NCBI GenBank assembly: GCA_913041415.1
Contig: CAJWHS010000010.1
Coordinates: 1-47,923, forward strand
Origin: an uncultured Acidimicrobiaceae bacterium
GTDB lineage: Bacteria > Actinomycetota > Acidimicrobiia > Acidimicrobiales > Aldehydirespiratoraceae
Direction: 5' to 3'
Length of the DNA stretch: 47,923 nt
The stretch's first letter is position 1. Every line of letters starts with the position of its first letter. Positions 28,565 to 36,301 of the stretch are shown here, piece after piece. Both the position numbers and the translations under genes were made by a program. Below the pieces are notes generated by a model. That model was given only the letters and a program-made list of their open reading frames with translations, was not told the origin of the DNA and ran no database searches.

Positions 28565-30298
28565 TCACCCTCGTTCTGCAGCATCTGCCGCCTCTCGAGC
28601 GTGGTAGCTCGAGCGGGTCAGCGGACTGGCCTCAACGTGGTCGATGCCCATCGCCTCGCCCTGCTGCTTCCACTCGCCGAAAATCGACGGCGGCCACCAG
28701 GTGACGACGGGAAGATGGTGCGAGGTTGGGCGCAGGTACTGGCCGATCGTGACGATGTCGCAATCAATGGCGGCGAGGTCGGCCATGGTCTGGACGACCT
28801 CGGTATCGGTCTCGCCCATGCCGACGATGATCGACGACTTGGTGACAAGTCCCGCCTGCGCAGCCCGGGCAAGGACCGATAGCGACCGGGCGTACGACGC
28901 CGAGGGACGGACTGCCCGCTGAAGTCGGGCGACGGTCTCGATGTTGTGGTTGAAGACGTCGGGTCGGGCGTCGAAGACGACCTGCAACGACGCATCGTCG
29001 CCCTTGAAGTCCGAGACGAGCACCTCCACCCGGCAGCCCGGCACACGACCTCGGATCGCCTGGACCGTGTCGGCAACGTGCTGCGCCCCACCGTCGGCGA
29101 GATCGTCGCGGGCGACCATCGTCACGACGGCGTGGGTAAGCCCCATCCGCTCGGCCGCCTCGGCGACACGAGCCGGCTCATCCGGATCGGCTGCTGCCGG
29201 CTTGCGCGTGTCGACGTGACAGAACCCGCATGCGCGGGTGCACCGCTCCCCCAGCACCATGAACGTCGCAGTGCCGTCATTCCAGCACTCGGAGATGTTC
29301 GGACACCCCGCCTCCTCACACACGGTGACGAGATCGAGGTCGCGCATCGTCTTCTTGATCTCCCGGTACGTCGGACCCGTGTCAAGTGGGACCCGCATCC
29401 ATTCGGGTTTGCGCGCCTTCAACCGAACCGGATCGGCCGACACGCCAGCTTCGGCAAGTCGACCAAGCAACCGCACTGACGTGCCGTCGGACTGTTCGGC
29501 GAATGAGAGTTCTGGATTCACTTCGCCGTGTCCCACGCCCCGTCGCCCGACCGGCGTACCCGGGCCCTCGCCACGGGTGAAGGGCGCGAGATCAGTCGTT
29601 GGCACGCGCCACGCTATCTCGGCCCGATCGACAGGCTGACCGCCACCCCAACGCTGGGCGGCCGCAGCAGCGACGAGATCAACAACAGCGTGCATCGAGA
29701 CATCGACCCCCTCGGCGGCGAGCGAGCTAACACCCTTGTCGGTGATCCCGCAGGGCACGATGCGATCGAACCAGGAAAGGTCGGGGTCGACGTTGAGGGC
29801 GAAGCCGTGCATCGATCGCCCCTGGGTGATCCGGACGCCGATCGCTGCAATCTTGCGGGGCCGCGGCGAGTCGCAATCGACCCAGACACCGGTGCAGCGT
29901 GTAAGTCGCCCTGCCTCCACCCCGAGATCGGCGAGCACATCGATCAACACCTGTTCGATCCCGTCGATGTAGGCGGCGGTGTCGGCCATGCCGCCACCCC
30001 GCTTCCCGGGCACGGTGAGAATCGGGTAGCCCACGAGTTGACCCGGACCGTGATAGGTGATGTCTCCGCCCCGGTCCGTGTCGACGACGGCGGCGCCCAT
30101 CGCCTCGACGTCGACGAGGAGGTGGTCTCGCGGCGTGCGCCGACTCATTGTTACGACATGGTCGTGCTCGAGCAGGAGCAGGTGGTCCCTGGTCGAGTGA
30201 TCTCGCAACTGGCGCTGCAGGGCGAAGGCGTCTCGATAGTCGACTCGGCCGAGCCAGCGAACTCCAAGGCCGGTGGACGCGACATCGGGCATCTCCAT
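28565..30298 (-). CDS. Bifunctional single-chain octanoyltransferase (LipB) - lipoyl synthase (LipA) fusion
   Basis: N-terminal LipB: LLLLEHDHVVTMSRR..., DRGGDITYHGPGQLVGYPI, KIAAIGVRI (Lys), RIVPCGITDKGVSSL (Cys). C-terminal LipA: VCEEAGCPNISECWNDGTATFMVLGERCTRACGFCHVDTRKP, FNHNIETVARLQRAVRP, SSIIVGMGETDTEV, SPLTRSSYHA. One uninterrupted ORF; start at MEMPDVASTG. Confidence 0.95.
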   Translation of the reverse strand: MEMPDVASTGLGVRWLGRVDYRDAFALQRQLRDHSTRDHLLLLEHDHVVTMSRRTPRDHLLVDVEAMGAAVVDTDRGGDITYHGPGQLVGYPILTVPGKRGGGMADTAAYIDGIEQVLIDVLADLGVEAGRLTRCTGVWVDCDSPRPRKIAAIGVRITQGRSMHGFALNVDPDLSWFDRIVPCGITDKGVSSLAAEGVDVSMHAVVDLVAAAAAQRWGGGQPVDRAEIAWRVPTTDLAPFTRGEGPGTPVGRRGVGHGEVNPELSFAEQSDGTSVRLLGRLAEAGVSADPVRLKARKPEWMRVPLDTGPTYREIKKTMRDLDLVTVCEEAGCPNISECWNDGTATFMVLGERCTRACGFCHVDTRKPAAADPDEPARVAEAAERMGLTHAVVTMVARDDLADGGAQHVADTVQAIRGRVPGCRVEVLVSDFKGDDASLQVVFDARPDVFNHNIETVARLQRAVRPSASYARSLSVLARAAQAGLVTKSSIIVGMGETDTEVVQTMADLAAIDCDIVTIGQYLRPTSHHLPVVTWWPPSIFGEWKQQGEAMGIDHVEASPLTRSSYHAREAADAAERG

Positions 30299-30377
30299 GA
30301 CTCCATGATGCCGTGCCGCCGGGCTTTTCGACAGGTGCCCGATGCCGCTCACGAGTGGGGGAACGAGGCCGCCCGGA

Positions 30378-31724
30378 TCACCGAATCTCGGCTTCCCAGT
30401 CGCGCGTCTCGAGGATCTCCTGAATCCGGTTGAGGAATGCCGCGGCGTAGGCGCCATCGAAGGCCCGGTGGTCCCAGGCTAGGGCGAGCACTCCAACCGA
30501 GTGAATGGCGATCGACTCGTTCCCAAACTCGTCGGTGACGACGACCGGCTTGCGCTTCACCCCGTCGGTGCTGAGGATTGCGACCTGGGGCTGGTTGATG
30601 ATCGGGAACTGCATCATCGTGCCGTACTGCCCGGCATTGGTCAGCGTGAAGGTGCCACCGTTCAAGTCGTCGGGCGTGAGCTGCTTCGTGCGGGTGCGGC
30701 CGGCGACATCCGTGATGTCGCGGGCGATCTGCCGCAGACGCTTGCCATCGACATTCTTCACGACCGGGGCGAGCAACCCTTCGAAGTCGATGTCGACCGC
30801 AATCGCCATGTTGACTTCATCGTGCACGACCAGATGGTCGCCGCCAAAGCTGGCGTTGAGATGCGGGAAATCACGCAACGCGTCGGCAACGGCGCGGGCA
30901 ATGAACGGCAGGTAGGTCAGCGAGAAGCCCTCTTCCGCCTTCCATGCGCCCTTGTGTATCTTGCGCACCTGCTCGACCCGCTCGTAGTCAACTTCCATCG
31001 CCGTGAGGACGTGCGGCGAGGTCGACTTCGACATCACCATGTGTTCGGCGGTGCGCTTGCGAATGTTCGTGAGCGGCACAACCTGATCTCGAGCACCCAC
31101 GGCCGGAGTGGGCGCTGCAGCGACGGGCGCCGGTGCCGTGGGCGCGGCAGCGGCCGGAGCGACAGGCGCCGCAGGAGCTGGGGCGGAAGGCGCCGCAGGT
31201 TCGGGAGTCGAGCCGGCGGTGCGAGCCTGGATGATCTGCTCAACGTCGTTGCGGGTGATGCGGCCTCCTAGACCGGTGCCGGTTATCTGGCTCGCATCGA
31301 CACCGTTGTCGGCGATCAGTCGGCGCACGACCGGTGACAGGATGCTTCCGTCCGTGGGCGCCGGGACGGGTGCGTCGGTCGGACCGGGAGTCGGGGCGGG
31401 GGCGGGCTCAGGTGCCGGAACCGGTTCACGCTCGGGAAGGGCAGGCTCAGGGACGGGAGCGGCTTCGGGGGCCGCCGTCGGTGCAGCGTCGGCTTCACCG
31501 ACACGGCAGAGCACCTGGCCAACCTCGACCACGTCGCCCTCGCCAGCGAGGAGCTCGGTGACGACCCCGGTGACCGGCGACGGAACCTCGGAGTCGACCT
31601 TGTCGGTCGAGACCTCAAAAAGGATCTCGTCCATGGCGACGGCGTCACCCACGTTCTTGAACCATTGGGTGATGGTTCCTTCGGTGACGGTCTCGCCCAA
31701 CTGCGGCATGGTCACGTCGGCCAT
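30378..31724 (-). CDS. 2-oxo acid dehydrogenase E2 component, dihydrolipoyllysine-residue acyltransferase
   Basis: One lipoyl domain (FEVSTDKVDSEVPSPVTG), Ala/Pro-rich linker, peripheral-subunit-binding domain (SPVVRRLIADNGVDASQITGTGLGGRITRNDVE), catalytic domain with AWDHRAFDGAYAAAFLNRI. Confidence 0.93.
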   Translation of the reverse strand: MADVTMPQLGETVTEGTITQWFKNVGDAVAMDEILFEVSTDKVDSEVPSPVTGVVTELLAGEGDVVEVGQVLCRVGEADAAPTAAPEAAPVPEPALPEREPVPAPEPAPAPTPGPTDAPVPAPTDGSILSPVVRRLIADNGVDASQITGTGLGGRITRNDVEQIIQARTAGSTPEPAAPSAPAPAAPVAPAAAAPTAPAPVAAAPTPAVGARDQVVPLTNIRKRTAEHMVMSKSTSPHVLTAMEVDYERVEQVRKIHKGAWKAEEGFSLTYLPFIARAVADALRDFPHLNASFGGDHLVVHDEVNMAIAVDIDFEGLLAPVVKNVDGKRLRQIARDITDVAGRTRTKQLTPDDLNGGTFTLTNAGQYGTMMQFPIINQPQVAILSTDGVKRKPVVVTDEFGNESIAIHSVGVLALAWDHRAFDGAYAAAFLNRIQEILETRDWEAEIR

Positions 31725-31748
31725 TGCGCTCCTCTCTGTCTCGGGGGG

Positions 31749-33164
31749 TCAGCCGTGGAGGCCACGGCCGGTGAGCGACAGGACGGTCTCGCCGAACAGT
31801 TCGCTCATGGTCGGATGGGGCTGGATGAAGGCCGCGACATCGTCGACGGTGGCTTCCCAGTTGACGGCCAGGTAGCCCTGACCGAGCTGCTCGGTAACCC
31901 ACGGGCCCACCATGTGGACGCCGAGGATGCGGCCACCGGTGCCGTCGGGCCGCCTCTCGGCGATCACCTTCACGAGGCCTTCGGTGTCGCCGACGATCTT
32001 GGCTCGACCGTTCCCGACGAAGTGGTGCTTGGAGGACACAACATCGAAGCCGGCCTCCTTGGCGGAGGCCTCGGTGTGGCCAGCGAACGCAACTTCGGGG
32101 TTGCAGTAGATGCACCAAGGTGTGCCGTGGTGGTCAAGCGGGGTCGGCTCTTCGCCGAGAATGTCGCGTATGGCGAGCATGCCTTCGGCGAATGCCACGT
32201 GGGCGAGCTGTGGCGTGTTCACGAGATCGCCGACCGCCCACACGCCGGCTTCGGCGGTGCGACAGCGCTCATCGACCTGGACGAAGCCGCGCTCATCGAC
32301 ACCGACCGCAGTGCCCTCGAGGCCGAGTAGGTCGGCGAAGGGGCGGCGGCCGATCGACACGATGACGGTATCGACCTCGACCGACTCACCGTCGCCGAAG
32401 TGAACCGTGGTGCTCGAGCCATCGGGCTTCGGCGTGTGGCCGTTGACCATCACGCCCGTACGGGCCGTGATGCCACGCTTCGTGAACGATCGCTCGACGA
32501 CCTTGGCGGCGTCGGCATCGCAGCCGTTGAGAATCTGGGGCAGAGCCTCGAGGATCGTGACCTTGGTGCCTAGGTCGCCCATCATCGACGCGAACTCGCA
32601 GCCGATCGCCCCACCGCCGATGACGACGGCAGATCCTGGAAGCTTCGGCATCGAGAGGACTTCGTCGGAGGTCATGACGACCGAACCGTCGACGTCGAAG
32701 CCGGGGATCGAACGGGTCGCCGAACCAGCGGCGAGGACCACCGCCTGGCCTTGCAGGGTGAGTTCTCCGGACTCGCCTCCGCTTACGGTGACGGTGCGGT
32801 CAACGCCAAGCGAGCCCTTGCCGTTGTACACCGTGACCTTGCGCTGTTTGAGCAGACCCGAGAGACCGCCCACCAGTTGGTCGATGATCGACTGTTTGCG
32901 GGTGAGTGTCGTGCCCCACTCGATGGTCGGCGCCGAGGCCTGGACTCCGAAGTCGGCGGCGTGACCGACCGTGCGGAACACATGGGCCGTCTCGAGGAGT
33001 TCCTTGGCGGGAATGCATCCGACGTTCAGGCAGGTGCCACCTAGGGCGCGGTATTCGATCAGCCCGATGTCGAGCCCGATCCCTGCGCCGTAGAGGGCCG
33101 CGGCGTAGCCGCCGGGGCCTCCGCCGATCACGATGACGTCGTGGTGTGCGTCCGTCGCACTCAC
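31749..33164 (-). CDS. lpd: Dihydrolipoyl dehydrogenase (E3)
   Basis: VIVIGGGPGGYAAALYGAGIGLDIGLIEYRALGGTCLNVGCIPAKELLETA; C-terminal HPTMSELFGE. Confidence 0.95.
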   Translation of the reverse strand: MSATDAHHDVIVIGGGPGGYAAALYGAGIGLDIGLIEYRALGGTCLNVGCIPAKELLETAHVFRTVGHAADFGVQASAPTIEWGTTLTRKQSIIDQLVGGLSGLLKQRKVTVYNGKGSLGVDRTVTVSGGESGELTLQGQAVVLAAGSATRSIPGFDVDGSVVMTSDEVLSMPKLPGSAVVIGGGAIGCEFASMMGDLGTKVTILEALPQILNGCDADAAKVVERSFTKRGITARTGVMVNGHTPKPDGSSTTVHFGDGESVEVDTVIVSIGRRPFADLLGLEGTAVGVDERGFVQVDERCRTAEAGVWAVGDLVNTPQLAHVAFAEGMLAIRDILGEEPTPLDHHGTPWCIYCNPEVAFAGHTEASAKEAGFDVVSSKHHFVGNGRAKIVGDTEGLVKVIAERRPDGTGGRILGVHMVGPWVTEQLGQGYLAVNWEATVDDVAAFIQPHPTMSELFGETVLSLTGRGLHG

Positions 33165-33195
33165 CTCCCCGCTAGAGGTCCGATCCTATCGGACG

Positions 33196-33288
33196 TCACG
33201 AGATGATCTGATAGAGCTGAAAGGCAGATGCAAGCAGGATCGCCATCCCGCAAAGCGCCGAAAGCAGTAACAGTTTTCGGGTACTCAC
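33196..33288 (-). CDS. Possible 30-aa single-TM small protein
   Basis: GTG start: VSTRKLLLLSALCGMAILLASAFQLYQIIS*, preceded by TTGGAGGAGCGAGACTC (SD-like GGAGG). No similarity evidence. Confidence 0.35.
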   Translation of the reverse strand: MSTRKLLLLSALCGMAILLASAFQLYQIIS

Positions 33289-33370
33289 GAGTCTCGCTCC
33301 TCCAACGGTGTCGATCCAGGGGACGTACCCAAGTATGGCCTCGGTTGCCCCTACGCTCTCACTTGTGCTC

Positions 33371-33898
33371 ATGAACCGCACCAGGGTCCTAGTCACGAGT
33401 TTGACGTCTGTCGTCGCCCTTCTCGCCGTGGCATGTGCCGGCGATGACTCGTCCCCTGCCGAAAGCAGCGCACCTGACACGGTCGACGCCGAGTGGCCCC
33501 ATAACTTCGTCGAGGAGACCATCGGTGGCGGTCTCATCGACTTAAACAATCTCGAAGGTCAGGACGTTATCTTGTGGTTCTGGGCGCCGTGGTGAGCAAC
33601 GTGTCGCCGTGAAGCGGGTGCGGTCGCATCCGTGCAGAATCAGTTTGAGGGCCGGGCTCGGATCATCGGTGTCGCCAGCCGCGACAGTGTCGAGCAGATG
33701 GAAGCCTTTGTCGCCGACACCGGCGTCGACACCTTTCCCCACGCCGCCGACATCGACGGTGACGTCTGGGAGTTCTTCGGAATCGGCAGCCAACCGGCGT
33801 TCGTCTTCATCAACGGCGACGGCACGTTCGACACTCGGCTCGGTTCGCTCGACGAAGACGGACTCACCGAACGGGTCGAACAACTCCTCGCTTTCTAA
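33371..33898 (+). CDS. Candidate selenoprotein: DsbE/MPT53-like thioredoxin-fold lipoprotein, in-frame TGA (33593-33595) read as Sec75
   Basis: Continuous frame apart from one TGA: MNRTRVLVTSLTSVVALLAVACAGDDSS...GQDVILWFWAPW[TGA]ATCRREAGAVASVQNQFEGRARIIGVASRDSVEQMEAFVADTGVDTFPHAADIDGDVWEFFGIGSQPAFVFINGDGTFDTRLGSLDEDGLTERVEQLLAF*. The TGA is at the first Cys position of the WAPWCxxC thioredoxin motif; cis-Pro region SQPAFVF; lipobox-like LAVAC. The ORF track splits it into 33308..33595 and 33632..33898, both in the same frame. Confidence 0.85.
33593..33632 (+). promoter_or_regulatory. Candidate bacterial SECIS element following the in-frame TGA
   Basis: UGA-(19 nt)-CGGGUGC-GGUC-GCAUCCG: 7-bp stem (one G.U) 33615-33621/33626-33632 with GGUC apical loop at 33622-33625, i.e. 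27 nt after the UGA; a GGUC loop is the hallmark of the E. coli fdhF SECIS. Confidence 0.75.
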
Positions 33899-33971
33899 GA
33901 GTCATTCCCGAGATCTCTGACCGAATCGCATCTGGCGGCAGAGCGGAGGGTCGAAGGCGTCGATTTCGGCG

Positions 33972-34229
33972 TCAGTTGGTCCGGTGCTTGCGCCGACGGA
34001 TGAGGTAGCCACCCAGTTCGCTGAGAACGGCGCCCGCCGCGGCGGCCAGCACGATCACCACCCACAGCGGCGCACTGCCCGAAAAGATCAACCATGTAAC
34101 CGGAGTCGAATCCGTGTTCTGAACGACGAACGCGCCGAGCCCAGCCGCGACGATCGCGACGGCGAGCAGTCGCTCCCGGCCGCCGCGCTTCTTCGCCGAT
34201 GACTCACCATCGAGGATCTCGTCGCTCAT
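33972..34229 (-). CDS. Small membrane protein, LapA-like domain
   Basis: MSDEILDGESSAKKRGGRERLLAVAIVAAGLGAFVVQNTDSTPVTWLIFSGSAPLWVVIVLAAAAGAVLSELGGYLIRRRK; two TM helices with FVQNT/VxWLF spacing of LapA; SD AAGGAGG upstream. Confidence 0.75.
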   Translation of the reverse strand: MSDEILDGESSAKKRGGRERLLAVAIVAAGLGAFVVQNTDSTPVTWLIFSGSAPLWVVIVLAAAAGAVLSELGGYLIRRRKHRTN

Positions 34230-34292
34230 GAGCACGCCTCCTTGCATCCGGGCTTCCGGCTCGGATCGTAGACCTTCTGGGAGGCTCGCCTC

Positions 34293-35192
34293 ATGCGTGT
34301 TCTAATCTCTGGCTCCACCGGCTTCATCGGCACGGCGCTCGTCAAACGTCTTCTTGAGCTGGGCCATGAACCCGTTCGACTCGTCCGGTCCACACCGCCG
34401 GACGACGTGCCGTCGGTCCGCTGGGACCCAGCTGCGGAGACGACCGACGACGGTGCGCTCGACAACATCGATGCCGTCGTTCACCTCGCCGGCGAGTCGA
34501 TCGCCTCGTCGCGGTGGACCGACGCGCAGAAGGCCCGGATCATGGATTCACGGGTGAAGGGAACCCGTACGCTCGCCAAGGCGATGGCCGCCGCCGAGAA
34601 TCCGCCGGCGATTTTCCTGAGCGGCTCGGCGATCGGCTACTACGGCGATACCGACGATCGGCACATCACCGAGGAGAGCCCAGCGGCCGACGACTTCGCC
34701 GCACTGGTCACGATCGAATGGGAGAAGGAGGCGGCTCCGATCGCCACAACCCGCACTCGCCTCGCCTTCCTGCGCACCGGCATAGTGCTCGACCCCTCGG
34801 GTGGCGCGCTTAAGGAGCAGCTGCCATTCTTCAAGCTCGGCATCGGTGGCCGTATCGGTGACGGCACACAGTGGTTGAGCTGGATATCTCTCGGCGATGA
34901 GGTCGGCGCCATCATCCACCTGCTCGAGAACGACGTGTCCGGCCCGGTCAACCTCACCGCCCCCAACCCAGTCACCAACGGTGCGTTCACCAAGGCGCTT
35001 GGCCGGGTACTTGGTCGCCCCACCCTGCTGCCCACACCCACCCCTGCGCTCTACCTCCGGCTCGGCAAGGAACTCGCACGGACCCTCCTGCTCGGTGGAT
35101 CGCGCGTGTCACCCACCGTGCTCGAAGCGAGCGGCTACGAGTTCACCGACCCGGAGTTGAAGCATGCGCTGCAGCGCATGCTCAAGGGCTGA
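34293..35192 (+). CDS. TIGR01777/YfcH-type NAD(P)-binding epimerase-like protein
   Basis: MRVLISGSTGFIGTALVKRLLELGHEPVRLVR...GAVVHLAGESIASSRWT-type motif, FLSGSAIGYYGD, FFKLGIGGRIGDGTQWLSWISLGDEV. Confidence 0.9.
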   Translation: MRVLISGSTGFIGTALVKRLLELGHEPVRLVRSTPPDDVPSVRWDPAAETTDDGALDNIDAVVHLAGESIASSRWTDAQKARIMDSRVKGTRTLAKAMAAAENPPAIFLSGSAIGYYGDTDDRHITEESPAADDFAALVTIEWEKEAAPIATTRTRLAFLRTGIVLDPSGGALKEQLPFFKLGIGGRIGDGTQWLSWISLGDEVGAIIHLLENDVSGPVNLTAPNPVTNGAFTKALGRVLGRPTLLPTPTPALYLRLGKELARTLLLGGSRVSPTVLEASGYEFTDPELKHALQRMLKG

Positions 35193-36252
35193 TGATCCAG
35201 ACGTCGTTGGGCAGCACCTGTTCGAGCGCCTGCACGATCTTGCCGATTCGCGGTTCATCGTGGTCCCACACCACGATCGCTTCCGTGGCGATCTTGCGTA
35301 GCCAGCCGTTTCGACGGTCCAGCGCCTGACCAGCCGCCCGGTTGTCGGCCGGCACCTTCTTTTCGAGCCGCACGATTGCACTAGCTTCGGCGAGCAACTC
35401 GTGAAAGCGCCGTTGCGTCGCAGCAGGCCAGTTGATTTCCGGGTCAGGGAACGGAAGCACGGCAACGAATGGCACCTCCGCCTCTGATGCTGCTTCCGCT
35501 GCGAGGGTCTCGGCACCGAGGCGGAGGCCGGTCACGACGACAAGATCCGGATAAAGCTCCGCCTTGGCCCCGAGGATTTCAGTGATCTGGCGGCGGACCT
35601 CGTCGGCGACCGGGTTGGGGTCGTAGCCACCGAGCTGCGGCGGCTGGACCCCCGTGATGAGGATTGCCGGACCGGTCGGCACCCACGAGGACGAGTACAC
35701 GCCGTCGGGCCCCGGCTGCGGCGCGGCCGCCGGAACGGATCCACCTGCGTCGATCTCGTCAGGTGGGCCGAGATCGTCAGGCGTGCCGACGCCATGGCGT
35801 CCCTGACCGGTGTGTGATGCCTCCACCGCCAAGCGATCGGCGATGTCGTTGTACTCGTCACCGGCGTGACCTTTGACCCACGTAAACGTGATCTCCGCCT
35901 CGCGTGAGCGGTAGAGGCCGATGAGCGGCTCCCAGATGTCGCGGTTGGCGACCGGTTCCTTCTTCGAGTTCTTCCAGCCCCGCTTCAGCCAGCCTTTCCA
36001 CCAGCCGTCGCGGAAGCAGTTGACGACATAGGTCGAATCTGAGACGACCTCGACCGAACCCTCGATCCTGCGCAGTGCATCGAGGGCCGCCATCAACTCC
36101 ATGCGCTGATTCGTCGTGTCGGGATCGAAGCCATTGGCCCAGGGACCTTCAGGCACAACCCAACCCCAGCCGCCAGGACCGGGGTTCCCTCTGCACGCCC
36201 CGTCGGTATACACGACCGTGCGATCTGCGTCACCTGTCACAGGGCTGACCAT
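35182..36252 (-). CDS. Ribonuclease HI fused to a C-terminal SLOG/YpsA-like domain
   Basis: RNase HI: VVYTDGACRGNPGPGGWGWVV...NQRMELMAALDAL...VVSDSTYVVN...WVKGHAGDEYNDIADRLA. After a low-complexity linker: AILITGVQPPQLGGYDPNPVADEVRRQITEIL...DLVVVTGLRLGAETLAAEAASEAEVPFVAVLPFPDPEINWPAATQRRFHELLAEASAIVRL, resembling B. subtilis YpsA. Start at MVSPVTGDAD. Confidence 0.88.
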   Translation of the reverse strand: MVSPVTGDADRTVVYTDGACRGNPGPGGWGWVVPEGPWANGFDPDTTNQRMELMAALDALRRIEGSVEVVSDSTYVVNCFRDGWWKGWLKRGWKNSKKEPVANRDIWEPLIGLYRSREAEITFTWVKGHAGDEYNDIADRLAVEASHTGQGRHGVGTPDDLGPPDEIDAGGSVPAAAPQPGPDGVYSSSWVPTGPAILITGVQPPQLGGYDPNPVADEVRRQITEILGAKAELYPDLVVVTGLRLGAETLAAEAASEAEVPFVAVLPFPDPEINWPAATQRRFHELLAEASAIVRLEKKVPADNRAAGQALDRRNGWLRKIATEAIVVWDHDEPRIGKIVQALEQVLPNDVWIISP

Positions 36253-36301
36253 ACCCGCTGCTAATCGACCGATTCGCGTCCGGACAACGATCGACCCTGC
36301 G

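Noticed and set aside
33308-33595. Two separate short ORFs (33308..33595 and 33632..33898) as independent genes, or a simple pseudogene
   Set aside because: Same frame, contiguous thioredoxin homology, TGA exactly at the CxxC Cys and a SECIS-like hairpin make recoding a better explanation; pseudogenisation would not be expected to hit this codon and keep the rest intact.
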